Positions 1 through 7,601 of a stretch of 64,000 bases of DNA are shown one piece after another (the first letter of the stretch is position 1; each line of letters starts with the position of its first letter). Position numbers and translations under genes: made by a program. The notes under the pieces were generated by a model. The model was not told the origin of the DNA. It saw nothing but the letters and a program-made list of their open reading frames with translations, and ran no database searches. The DNA lies in contig NC_010794.1 in NCBI RefSeq assembly GCF_000019665.1, positions 930,001 to 994,000 of the forward strand, given 5' to 3'. This DNA comes from Methylacidiphilum infernorum V4. Lineage in GTDB: Bacteria > Verrucomicrobiota > Verrucomicrobiia > Methylacidiphilales > Methylacidiphilaceae.

Positions 1-444
1 ATTGTTTATAAGCTCTTCAATCCATCTTTCAAGGTCCATGCTTTCCTTGAGTCCTAAAGTTACCAAAGAAGGACCGCTTTCCCCGTGCCCTCGTAGGTCT
101 ATGGCTAGAACAGGAAATCCTAATTCGTGTGCAAGTTGGATATAACTCATCATAAATTGCTTGTTTGCTCCCAGTCCGTGGATGACAATGAGTGGGGTTT
201 TAACCTTTTCGGAACCTGGTTTCGAGTAAACAAGCCATCCGGCCAGTTCTATGTTATCGTAAGAAAGGATCTTTACGGTTTGGTAATCCAAGCCTATAAG
301 ACTAGGATTGAGATTAGGACTTGCCGAAGGAGGAACGCTTACGGCAAGATTAGACAGAACCTTGCCAAAAAAAAACAGCCCTAAGCCGAGAAGGGTACTC
401 GGTAAAATAACGACTGCTAAGATAAAAAAGCAAAGCAAAAGCAT
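1..444 (-). CDS. Alpha/beta hydrolase, membrane-anchored, partial (C-terminus beyond the left edge)
   Basis: An open frame on the minus strand runs off position 1. It begins with a hydrophobic segment (MLLLCFFILAVVILPS...), probably a signal anchor, followed by a short linker. The core then shows the oxyanion-type motif LIVIHGLGAN and later LAIDLRGHGESG, typical of the alpha/beta hydrolase fold. The nucleophile elbow would be just beyond the edge, so the catalytic residues cannot be checked. The ATG at 444 is the simplest start; an in-frame GTG at 462 would add six residues. The substrate cannot be told. The family covers esterases, lipases and peptidases, so the call stays at fold level. Confidence 0.72.
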   Translation of the reverse strand, partial: MLLLCFFILAVVILPSTLLGLGLFFFGKVLSNLAVSVPPSASPNLNPSLIGLDYQTVKILSYDNIELAGWLVYSKPGSEKVKTPLIVIHGLGANKQFMMSYIQLAHELGFPVLAIDLRGHGESGPSLVTLGLKESMDLERWIEELINN

Positions 445-628
445 AAAATTAATGAACCTCACCGTCTCGAGGATTTTTCATTGTCAAAAGAATGGTAATT
501 GAACAATTCAATGATTTGCTTTGTTTTGAAAACTCTAAAGGGCTTTGCATGGACTTCCTTTTTTCATGACTACGGACCGTAGCTTTCCCTAGAGTTTAAT
601 GGAACAAAATCTTCTCATTTTTTTAAAT

Positions 629-1273
629 TTATTCTTCCTTGGATAGGACTACTTCTACAGTGATCAGCCCTCTAAAATCACCCTGTTTGTAGCCAGTGGC
701 TTCGTCAAGGGGATATCTTTTCTTCAAGGCTTCTTTAAGCTCTGGGCTCATTTGGCTGGGTGAACCGTGACAATTAAGACAGAGATTACCGGTAAAAATA
801 GGTTTATAGTACCTGTATTTTACGGTCCAGTCTTGTTCCACTTTTTGAATATAATTTGCCGGTAAAGGCTCACGGCTGCGCTGGGCTTCCAAGAATATCT
901 CCAAGGCCTCTTTTTCGGCATAATCGGGTTTGTTGAGTGGATTTCTTACTTTATCCGAAGTTCTTTTGAGAAGAGTTATCTTTTCGCCCTGTTTTTGCTT
1001 AATTTTTTCGGTTAGGGCTAATGCATTGAGGCTACAATATTCCAAGGCTCCAGTAGGTCCAAGCTCTTTAATTTTTGTTTCCAAGATATTTTTAAGCGAT
1101 GCCTGTAGCTCTTGCGCAACGGGTTCAGCAATTTTTTCTATAGACTGACGTTTTTCCAAAGAGGCTATGCTTGTAACGGGTTCCTGCTGAGAACGCGCAG
1201 CAAAAAAGGGAATAAAGACCATGATCAAAAACAAGAAAGCACCTCCATGAATCGTGGCCTGGATCCTTTTCAT
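629..1273 (-). CDS. DUF3365 (Tll0287-like) c-type heme protein
   Basis: This 214-residue protein has an N-terminal signal or anchor segment (about residues 10-28) and one c-type heme motif, CLNCH, near the C-terminus (in NLCLNCHGSP), followed by QMSPELKEALKKRYPLDEA and GDFRGLITVEV. That layout matches the DUF3365 family of periplasmic or membrane-tethered heme proteins, some of which act as redox sensors. Its start overlaps the stop of the upstream DUF308 gene by 4 bases, so the two are probably co-transcribed and translationally coupled. No kinase or cyclase domain is attached, so a stand-alone electron carrier or heme sensor is more likely than a signalling receptor. Its function is not established. 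Confidence 0.8.
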   Translation of the reverse strand: MKRIQATIHGGAFLFLIMVFIPFFAARSQQEPVTSIASLEKRQSIEKIAEPVAQELQASLKNILETKIKELGPTGALEYCSLNALALTEKIKQKQGEKITLLKRTSDKVRNPLNKPDYAEKEALEIFLEAQRSREPLPANYIQKVEQDWTVKYRYYKPIFTGNLCLNCHGSPSQMSPELKEALKKRYPLDEATGYKQGDFRGLITVEVVLSKEE

Positions 1274-1704
1274 ATCATGAATCTTCCTTTCTGTTGAAAA
1301 AAAAGGGCTAAGAGACTACCCATGCCGCTCACAACCAGGTAAGAAGCAATAAGATAAGCAATGGAATCGGGGAAAACGAAGAGCAAAATGGCTATGATTA
1401 CAGGGAAAATGCTAAAAAAGGAAGGGCCTATAGCCATTAGACTTAAGATTCCAAAGAAGATGAAATGGAAGGCGACGAGGTAGGGAATCAGGTTAGGAAA
1501 TAAAAGGATTAAGAGGCCACTTAGGGCTGTCAGGAGGCAAAATATGAGGTTAAAATGAAAAAAAAATCCGAGAATAGAGAAAAAAAGAAGATAAGAGGCG
1601 ATGAGGAAATAAAGAAGATGGGGCTTGATGAAAAGAATCAATCCAAAGAGCAATGAAAAAGCAGCCTGAATAATAATCCTTAGGTTGGCGTCAATCATGA
1701 TCAA
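1270..1704 (-). CDS. DUF308/HdeD-like small membrane protein
   Basis: The protein has 144 residues and is almost wholly hydrophobic, with about five to six predicted membrane helices and few charged loops. Pairs of helices joined by short turns (FLIASYLLFFSILGFFFHF, YLIASYLVVSGMGSLLALF) resemble the repeats of the HdeD/DUF308 family, which is linked to acid resistance in enterobacteria. Its stop overlaps the start of the DUF3365 heme gene by 4 bases. An acid-stress role would suit an acidophile but is only inference; the sequence supports no more than a polytopic inner-membrane protein. Confidence 0.65.
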   Translation of the reverse strand: MIMIDANLRIIIQAAFSLLFGLILFIKPHLLYFLIASYLLFFSILGFFFHFNLIFCLLTALSGLLILLFPNLIPYLVAFHFIFFGILSLMAIGPSFFSIFPVIIAILLFVFPDSIAYLIASYLVVSGMGSLLALFFQQKGRFMI

Positions 1705-1761
1705 AATCTTCCTTTACATAAGGGTATGTTTCTCCGGTTCTTGGTCTGTTGGATAGGATAA

Positions 1762-2316
1762 CTAGGGATTTTGAGGAGTATTCTCTTTGAGTTTTTTCAG
1801 TTCTTCTAACACTTCCTGGACATGATTATCAGGGTTGACTTTCAAATTGCGCCATACGATTTTGCCATCTTTGGCCAAGAAAGACTGTCTTGAAGCATGT
1901 CCATTTCTTTTGGTTACACCGAATTGATCAACGATTTTCCCTTCGGGATCGGCTAGGAGGGGAAAAGGAAGGTGGTATTTTTCTTTGAACCTTTTTTGAG
2001 CTTCTTGGTTATCCATGCTTATGCCGAATATTTTTATACCATGGTTGATTAACATCTGATAATGATCTCTAAAGTTACAGGCTTCCCTGGTACATCCGGG
2101 AGTATCTGCCTTGGGATAAAAATAAAATAAAACAATGCCTTTTTGGCCGATCTCTTTAAGTTGAACGCTCTGGCCATCTTGGTCTACCCCGGAGACATCT
2201 GGAATGGGAGCTCCTACTTCCAAAGGAGAGAGGGGTTTCATACCATTACCATATAAATGGATGGAGAAAAAAGAAAATGAAAAAAGGAAAATTCGTAAAA
2301 GTCTAAAAAACTCCAT
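1762..2316 (-). CDS. Exported PrxQ/BCP-type peroxiredoxin
   Basis: A thiol peroxidase that would reduce hydrogen peroxide or organic peroxides. It shows the peroxiredoxin core FYPKADTPGCTREACNFRD, with the peroxidatic cysteine at residue 75 and a second cysteine at 80. The five-residue spacing is typical of PrxQ (bacterioferritin comigratory protein). An N-terminal hydrophobic stretch (residues 5-20) suggests export, so it may act in the periplasm, unlike cytosolic BCP. At 184 residues it is PrxQ-sized plus a leader. It is transcribed away from the coiled-coil gene starting at 2359, with 42 bases between them. Confidence 0.88.
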   Translation of the reverse strand: MEFFRLLRIFLFSFSFFSIHLYGNGMKPLSPLEVGAPIPDVSGVDQDGQSVQLKEIGQKGIVLFYFYPKADTPGCTREACNFRDHYQMLINHGIKIFGISMDNQEAQKRFKEKYHLPFPLLADPEGKIVDQFGVTKRNGHASRQSFLAKDGKIVWRNLKVNPDNHVQEVLEELKKLKENTPQNP

Positions 2317-2358
2317 TTTTTATTTTATCCCTTTGCGACAAACTTTAATCTTTCATTC

Positions 2359-2763
2359 ATGATGAAAATAAATTTATTTCCGTTCGCTTTGTTTTTTCTT
2401 GGAGCTTGTTTTGCTTTCCCCTTTGAATCATGGGCCGGTAAAGATAAACCGACCGATTCATTTACTCAAAAGAACACGGCTCAGAATAAAAATGGCTTAA
2501 AAGATCAAAAAGTTGCAGAATTAAAGAAAAAGCATAACAGGATTGTAAAAATCTTTGAGGATTGGCAGCAGGCTGTGGCTAAAGAAAACCAAAAAACCGC
2601 TGCGGCCCTTCATCAGGAATATCTCAAGGAGCAGCAGGAGTTCCAAAAAAAGTGGAAGAGTTGGGAAAAAGAAATGCAAGCCCACTTAAAAAAAGCTGAA
2701 AAGGCGATAGGGGACGAGGCGGGAAAAATCCAAGGAGAGATGAACAAAGCGGCTGAACAGTAA
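2359..2763 (+). CDS. Small exported coiled-coil protein of unknown function
   Basis: A 134-residue protein with an N-terminal signal sequence. It could be cleaved by signal peptidase I after SWA, or be a lipoprotein through LGAC near residue 17. The mature part is very rich in Lys, Gln and Glu and should form a long helix or coiled coil (QKVAELKKKHNRIVKIFEDW onward). No family is recognised. The gene converges on the His/Gly-rich gene at 2786-4375, with only 22 bases between the two stop codons. Either ATG of a tandem pair (2359, 2362) could be the start. Confidence 0.6.
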   Translation: MMKINLFPFALFFLGACFAFPFESWAGKDKPTDSFTQKNTAQNKNGLKDQKVAELKKKHNRIVKIFEDWQQAVAKENQKTAAALHQEYLKEQQEFQKKWKSWEKEMQAHLKKAEKAIGDEAGKIQGEMNKAAEQ

Positions 2764-2785
2764 CGATAAAGCACAAAATGGTTTG

Positions 2786-4375
2786 TTAGTGGTGGAACCC
2801 ACCTCCGTGGAATCCTCCCATCATCCCTCCATGGAATCCTCCAAAGCCACCATGGAATCCTCCAAAGCCACCATGGAATCCTCCCATGCCCCCGTGAAAG
2901 CCTCTCATCCCTCCATAAAAACCTCCAGGATGACCTATGAAACCCTGGTGTCCAATAAAGCCTTGATGTCCGTAAAATCCTCCATGACCTAGGCCGGTTG
3001 CGCCATGAAAAATAAATCCGTGAGAAAATCCGCTACTGCCGTGAAAGACATTACCCGAAAAAGAATGCAAGGCAGGGTTTCCCATAATATGCCCTGAAAA
3101 GTGAGAAGCTGAATTTCCTCCGCTGAAATGAGAGGCAAGATGACCGGTGGCGGGAGAACTGAGGGAGCGCCCGGCGATGTCGTGAATGCCATGAAAAGTG
3201 AGATGCTGGGGATGAACAGGAGAAAGAGAACCTGCGGTGTGGGCCTGAGCTAGGTTGGCTTGATGCAGAGAAGCAAGATTTTGATGGTCCTGGTGGAGAA
3301 GGTTGTGAAAGTCGTTATGGAGAGATCCTTGGGCTAGGGAGTGCGTAGCATGGGATGGGGACATGGTATGGGCAAGGGAATGTTGAGTTGCGTGGAAAGA
3401 CCCGGGGTGATTAAAAGGATGTCCAGCAGCAAGACCATGGGGATTCATGCCTCCGCCTCCATGGTGGGCTATCCCCTGTTGATGAGTGGGAGTGGTTTTC
3501 GTAATAAAGACGTTTTTTTCAATGACGAAGGGGAAAAATCCAAAAGGACCCCATAGAAACGGCCACCACAAACCCCATCCAAAGCCAAAACCAAAACCCC
3601 ACCCCCACCACCACCATGGCCATCCCCATCCCCAACCATAGCCGTAGCCTCCCCAAGGGTTGCCCGAGTAAGTCAGTTGAGTATTGTTTTCTTCGCTGCC
3701 TACGAAAGTTTGGGCAGAAGGAGCAATAACGTTGGATAGGGTGGAGGCAGTTGTTGTCGAGTAGGCTGCGGCCTTGGAAGCGGCTAAATCCTCTTGTCTT
3801 TTTTCCTCCTCTTTCTTTTGGGTTTCCGCCGCAAGGAGTTCATTGCGTCTTTGGTAAGCAAGCTGGAGATCTGTTTGAAGCAAACGAAGGGAGGAAGAAA
3901 AATTATCCGCTTGCGTATTTAAATTTACCCACCTGTTTAATAGGGTGGCATCCAAAAGATCGGATTGCGAAGAAAGGCCCCATTGGGCAACACGAGAAGC
4001 AATATCGGATTGGATCTTGGAAATTTTTGTTGTGAGCTCGTCAAGAAGGGATTGGTAATTAAAAAGGGAAGATTCCATCAAGGAAACAGGGACTTGATAG
4101 GGGAAGGAGCTCATCAAGGCTTTTTGGTAAAGACTCTCAAATTGTTTTTTTTCTTGGTCAAGCCTATCAATGATCGGGGTTAAGCTCTCCATCTGTCGGG
4201 CTAACTCGGAACGAAACTGGGTTAGTCCATCCTTGGGAGGATGCGATCCTCCAAGCCACTGGCTCATTCCCCAGAAAAGGGAAAGAGAAAGCAAAGTTAA
4301 AAGAAGAATTAAAATTGTTTTCTTAAAAGCAAACATTTTCTGTTTTAAATATATCCAGGATTTTGGTCGCAACAA
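2786..4375 (-). CDS. Unusual exported protein with coiled coil, Trp/Gly-rich patch and His/Gly-rich tail
   Basis: No family is recognised for this 529-residue protein. In order it has a hydrophobic anchor or signal (about residues 18-37), a helical coiled-coil region (about 48-205), a low-complexity linker, and an extreme aromatic patch (about 240-285) made almost entirely of Trp, Gly, Phe and Tyr with some Pro. A tail from about 298 to the end is rich in His and Gly and finishes with tandem GGFHGGFG-like units. The tail could bind transition metals and the aromatic patch could sit in or on a membrane or pack into fibrils; both are inference. The repeats are visible in the DNA at 2800-2960. 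The start may instead be the Met at residue 14. Confidence 0.7.
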   Translation of the reverse strand: MLRPKSWIYLKQKMFAFKKTILILLLTLLSLSLFWGMSQWLGGSHPPKDGLTQFRSELARQMESLTPIIDRLDQEKKQFESLYQKALMSSFPYQVPVSLMESSLFNYQSLLDELTTKISKIQSDIASRVAQWGLSSQSDLLDATLLNRWVNLNTQADNFSSSLRLLQTDLQLAYQRRNELLAAETQKKEEEKRQEDLAASKAAAYSTTTASTLSNVIAPSAQTFVGSEENNTQLTYSGNPWGGYGYGWGWGWPWWWWGWGFGFGFGWGLWWPFLWGPFGFFPFVIEKNVFITKTTPTHQQGIAHHGGGGMNPHGLAAGHPFNHPGSFHATQHSLAHTMSPSHATHSLAQGSLHNDFHNLLHQDHQNLASLHQANLAQAHTAGSLSPVHPQHLTFHGIHDIAGRSLSSPATGHLASHFSGGNSASHFSGHIMGNPALHSFSGNVFHGSSGFSHGFIFHGATGLGHGGFYGHQGFIGHQGFIGHPGGFYGGMRGFHGGMGGFHGGFGGFHGGFGGFHGGMMGGFHGGGFHH

Positions 4376-4599
4376 TGCTTGGCTGTAAAGCTCGCTGTAT
4401 TTTTCCTCCCTATTTTTATGAATTTCTCATTTTTTTTCCCCATCCAACGAAACCAGGTCCAACGAAAAAATAAACGGTGAGCAATGCCCAAGGTTTTGAG
4501 ACGATCAAAAAAATCTGAATTTATTAAAAAAATGTTCCTTTTTTGAGCCCAAGTTTCTTATTGGATTGCGATAGCTATTTAGCTTCGGGGGGTTATCGT
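4376..4599. other. Intergenic stretch left of the IS607 element
   Basis: This AT-rich stretch with A and T runs lies between the start of the His/Gly-rich gene and the IS607-type element. It should hold the promoter of the minus-strand gene at 2786-4375. The left end of the insertion element must lie between here and 4683, because similarity to the relic near 28130 begins by about 4640. No protein-coding signal stands out. Confidence 0.4.
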
Positions 4600-4682
4600 T
4601 TGAGCAACGGGTAGCAATGAGGAGCCCGGAGGAGCTAAACTCTAGTATTGCAAATAGTGCGTAATGGTGTATTATGTAGGGC

Positions 4683-5315
4683 ATGGAAAGCACCATGAGC
4701 ACGGGCCGGGCGGCCAAGCTGCTGGGGGTCTCGGTCAAGACCATGCAGCGATGGGAGCGTGAAGGCCGACTAATTCCTGCGGTGCGGACCGACAGCAACC
4801 GAAGGCTTTACACCGAATCACAGCTTCGTGATTTTCTCGGCCTGCGCCATGCGGTGTCCGAGCCGACGCGGCTCATCGCGTACTGCCGCGTCTCCAGCGC
4901 CGCACAGAAGCCCGATCTTGTTAATCAGCGCAAGGTGCTGGAAGAGTTCGTGGTGGCAAAGGGACTGGCGAACGTCGAGTTCATCGAAGAGGTCGGTGGC
5001 GGACTGAACTTCAAGCGCAAGCGCTTTTTGGAACTCATGGACGCCATTGGACGGCGAGAGGTCAAAACCCTGATCCTTGCCCACCGCGACCGGCTCACCC
5101 GGTTTGGCTTCGAGTGGTTCGAGCATTTCGCCAGTAGGAATGGGTGCGAACTTCTCGTGCTCAACCAGGAGCGGCTGTCGCCCGAACAGGAAATGGTGCA
5201 GGACCTGATGACCATCGTGAATTGCTTCTCGTCCAGGCTCTACGGTTTGCGCAACTACCGAAAAAAGCTCAACGAAGCGCTGAAGCTGGACGCGACCAAC
5301 GCGACACAGGTGTGA
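4683..5315 (+). CDS. tnpA: IS607-type serine recombinase TnpA
   Basis: The transposase of IS607 elements cuts and joins DNA through a serine-recombinase domain. Residues 1-50 form a MerR-like helix-turn-helix (STGRAAKLLGVSVKTMQRWE, then the wing with RRLYTESQL). The catalytic domain follows, with the active-site serine in AYCRVSS and later LILAHRDRLTRFGFEW. The order (DNA-binding domain first, resolvase domain second) is the IS607 layout. At 210 residues it has the usual length and no defect is visible. The start may be ATG 4683 or ATG 4695. The tnpB reading frame begins five bases after the stop. Confidence 0.93.
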   Translation: MESTMSTGRAAKLLGVSVKTMQRWEREGRLIPAVRTDSNRRLYTESQLRDFLGLRHAVSEPTRLIAYCRVSSAAQKPDLVNQRKVLEEFVVAKGLANVEFIEEVGGGLNFKRKRFLELMDAIGRREVKTLILAHRDRLTRFGFEWFEHFASRNGCELLVLNQERLSPEQEMVQDLMTIVNCFSSRLYGLRNYRKKLNEALKLDATNATQV

Positions 5316-6416
5316 AGCCGTGCAACTGACCCACAAAATCGCCCTTCGTCCGACGCCCGAGCAGGCAGACTACTTTGCCCGCGCCTGCGTCACCGCGCGG
5401 CGCGTCTGGAACTGGGCGCTGGACGAGTGGAAGCGCCAGTATGCCGCCGGGTGTAAACCCAACGCGATGGCGCTCAAAAAGCAGTTGGGCGCCATCAAGT
5501 ACCGCGACCCGCAGTGGCTCGACGAGGACGGGCAGCCGTGGCTCAAGACCATCCATCGGGACGCCCACGCGCAGCCCTTTGCGTACCTGGGAAAAGCCTG
5601 GAAGCGCTACTTTGCCGACCGCAAAGCGGGCAAACCGGCGTTTGAACCGCAATTCAAGAAGAAAGGCCGCTGCCGCGACAGCTTCGCCTGAGCCAACGAC
5701 AAGTTTCGGGTCAGCGGTAAGACGATTTGCCTGCCCAAAGTGGGCGAAGTCGCCATGGCCGAGGCGCTGCGCTTTGAGGGCAAGATTCTCGGCACCACCG
5801 TCTCTCGCACGGCGGATCGCTGGTTTGTGGCGAGCCGTCGTCGAAGTGCCAGACCGCATATTCCATCGCCGCCGCTTAAGCCGCAAGATCGAAGCCGCCA
5901 AGGTTGCCGCCGGATTTGCTCCTCAAGCTCGTCTGCCCAAAGGCACCAAACTTCCCGTCTCCAACAACCGCAGGAAGTCTGCTGCGACATTGGCAAGGCT
6001 GCACGCCCGCGTTGCCAATGTCAGAGCGGATTTCACCCACAAGCTCACGACCCGGCTCTGCCGTAAAAACCAAGCGGTGGTGATCGAGGATTTGCGCGTC
6101 AAAGGCATGTTGGCAAACGACCGACTGGCCCGTGCCATCAACGACGTGGGCTTGGGGATGTTTCGCGCGCAGATCGAGTACAAGGCGAGGCGCTACGGCA
6201 CGCGGCTCATCATCGCCGATCGCTGGTATCCGAGCAGTCGCCTGTGTTCGGTTTGCGGGAGGAAGAACGAGGCGCTGACGCTCAAGGATCGGAGCTGGAC
6301 GTGTCCCGAGTGCGGCACGCGCCACGACCGCGACTTCAACGCGGCGCTCAACCTCAAACGGCTGGCAACCGCAACTGCCCTACCCGTGGCGAGTCCGTCT
6401 GGTAACAGCGGCGCTG

Positions 6417-6483
6417 CGGCAGAGATGGTCTCTGCCGTAGTCGGGAAAGTTACGCCTGTCAGAGACGATTCCGTTGAGGAATC
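6417..6483 (+). ncRNA. Two hairpins in the tnpB 3' region (candidate omega-RNA scaffold)
   Basis: The 3' part of tnpB holds two clean hairpins: CGGCAGAGA/TCTCTGCCG (6417-6425 with 6429-6437) and GATTCC/GGAATC (6467-6472 with 6478-6483, 5-base loop). In IS605/IS607 elements the guide (omega) RNA is transcribed from this region. Both hairpins recur in the relic at 28478-28543, the second with a compensatory change. The RNA itself is inferred, and its limits are unknown. Confidence 0.45.
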
Positions 6484-6500
6484 GGGGCAGGAAGAGAACA

Positions 6501-6524
6501 GTGCGCACCTTTGCGCACGTTTTT
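6501..6524 (+). terminator. Hairpin with T-run at the right end of the IS607 element
   Basis: GTGCGCA (6501-6507) pairs with TGCGCAC (6512-6518) across a CCTT loop and is followed by GTTTTT. This has the form of an intrinsic terminator at the end of the element, and would also stop transcripts before they run antisense into fdhD. In the relic near 28570 this hairpin is not preserved. Confidence 0.6.
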
Positions 6525-6536
6525 GATAGCAGAATC

Positions 6537-7382
6537 TTAGGCGATTCTCTCGATGCCGTGGTAAACATTAAATCTTTTTTGGCGTAGGAAACCAACGAGG
6601 GTAATAGAAAATTTTTGAGCCACAAGAAGGGCAAGACTACTTGGGGCGGACACCGAGCAAAAAAATCTCAGGCCGGCCATATAGGCTTTTTGGAGAAGTT
6701 CATAGCTTGCTCTGCCACTGACCATGACGATATGCTGATCTAAGGGAAGAAGACCTTCCCGTAAAGCATAACCTACGATTTTATCCATGGCGTTGTGCCT
6801 GCCCACATCTTCCTTGATCTCGATAAGGTTTCCCTTGAGATCAAAAATGGCTGCAGCATGTAACCCCCCGGTAATTTTAAACAACCTTTGTTTGGCTTGG
6901 AATTCCTCGGGGAGCTTATAAAGTATGTCCAAGGGAATTTTCCAATTAAAGGGAAAACTTCTGTTTTCCTTTTTCTTTGCTACCCATAGGTCGACGGCGA
7001 CTCGGCCGCACACCCCGCAAGCGCTGGATGTCATAAAATGCCTTTCAAACATTCCGATTTCAGGCAATTGAGATTGGTTGAGGATGACTAGAAGACTATT
7101 GTAGCGTTGTTCTTCTCCTAGGTCTTTGCGAATGCAATAAGAAATGGAGCGCACGGTACTGAGGTCTGAAATTATACCTTCGCAAAAGAGAAAGCCCAGG
7201 GTCAAATCAAAGTCAGCACCAGGAGTTCTCATCGTCAGGGCCAGGATTTTTTCTTCGTTTCCAGCCCTAAGACGGATCTCCAAGGGCTCTTCGGCAACTA
7301 CATAGTCGGTTTGGTTTTTCTTATCCCTGCCACTAAATTCCCACACGGGTAGGGCAACTTTAGATTTAGCTCTGTGCTCCAT
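6537..7382 (-). CDS. fdhD: Formate dehydrogenase accessory sulfurtransferase FdhD
   Basis: FdhD transfers sulfur from a cysteine desulfurase to the molybdenum cofactor of formate dehydrogenase, which is needed for activity. Diagnostic segments are SACGVCGR (the conserved cysteine pair), GGLHAAAIFD, EDVGRHNAMDKIVG, SGRASYELLQKA and the C-terminal TLVGFLRQKRFNVYHG. The protein has 281 residues and is complete; the IS607 element ends within a few bases of its stop codon without disrupting it. It diverges from modABC, which would supply the molybdate, and implies that a Mo-dependent formate dehydrogenase is encoded elsewhere in this genome. Confidence 0.95.
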   Translation of the reverse strand: MEHRAKSKVALPVWEFSGRDKKNQTDYVVAEEPLEIRLRAGNEEKILALTMRTPGADFDLTLGFLFCEGIISDLSTVRSISYCIRKDLGEEQRYNSLLVILNQSQLPEIGMFERHFMTSSACGVCGRVAVDLWVAKKKENRSFPFNWKIPLDILYKLPEEFQAKQRLFKITGGLHAAAIFDLKGNLIEIKEDVGRHNAMDKIVGYALREGLLPLDQHIVMVSGRASYELLQKAYMAGLRFFCSVSAPSSLALLVAQKFSITLVGFLRQKRFNVYHGIERIA

Positions 7383-7567
7383 TTTTAATTCTTGAATTTC
7401 TCTAAGACATTTTTAGCAACAGACAAATGAGTAAAGAATAAGAAAATTCAAAAAACCATCTTTTTAACTCATTCCCTAAGAAAAGCATGTCTTAAATATA
7501 GAGGAAAGGAAACTAAAGATTTTAAGAGTTGTGCAAAAGAGTGCATCAAAAGGAGCTGTAAAGGGAA

Positions 7568-7601
7568 TTGACAAAGACTTTTGAGTTACTTAAAAGTAGC
7601 T
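7568..7601 (+). promoter_or_regulatory. Candidate promoter directly in front of modA
   Basis: TTGACA (7568-7573) is followed after 17 bases by TAAAAG (7591-7596, four of six matches to a -10 box). Transcription from it would start at about 7602-7604, on the likely modA ATG, giving a leaderless or near-leaderless mRNA. No convincing ModE operator or molybdenum-cofactor riboswitch was seen between fdhD and modA. Confidence 0.35.

Larger units (their letters stand above)
5320..6526 (+). pseudogene. tnpB: Broken tnpB (RNA-guided nuclease of IS607/IS605 family)
   Basis: The N-terminal part (5320-5691, GTG start, QLTHKIALRPTPEQ) ends at an in-frame TGA. The same frame continues after it with ANDKFRVSGK through TVSRTADRWFVAS near 5830. 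Similarity then shifts to the next frame (VVEVPD, RRLSRK, SNNRRKSAATLARLHAR, KNQAVVIEDLRVKGM) and ends with the zinc ribbon CSVCGRKN...CPECGTRHDRD and the RuvC-III region to 6526. The RuvC-I segment with the first catalytic aspartate, expected between VEVPD and RRLSRK, is absent. One stop, one frameshift and an internal deletion make a working nuclease very unlikely. Confidence 0.85.
4600..6533 (+). mobile_element. IS607-family insertion sequence (tnpA plus decayed tnpB)
   Basis: The element has a serine-recombinase tnpA (4683-5315), a damaged tnpB (5320-6526) and a 3' end rich in hairpins. Its GC content is far above the surrounding AT-rich DNA, indicating transfer from a GC-rich source. IS607 elements have no terminal inverted repeats, so the ends are approximate: the right end lies before the fdhD stop at 6537, and the left end within about 4570-4640. 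A shorter decayed relative is at about 28130-28590. The tnpA looks intact, so the element could in principle still move. Confidence 0.8.

Noticed and set aside
127-384. 85-codon plus-strand frame at the left edge
   Set aside because: It is antisense to the partial alpha/beta hydrolase, whose minus-strand motifs (HGLGAN, DLRGHGESG) are convincing.
2800-2960. Short near-tandem DNA repeats that could suggest a CRISPR array
   Set aside because: The repeats are in frame and encode GGFHGG-type protein repeats on the minus strand; there are no unique spacers of constant length.
5269-6325. Several long minus-strand frames across the IS607 element
   Set aside because: High GC content produces long open frames on both strands; the plus-strand tnpA and tnpB signatures are clear.
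7383-7601. Possible molybdenum-cofactor riboswitch or ModE operator upstream of modA
   Set aside because: No conserved Moco aptamer helices and no ModE-like dyad could be found in this AT-rich stretch.
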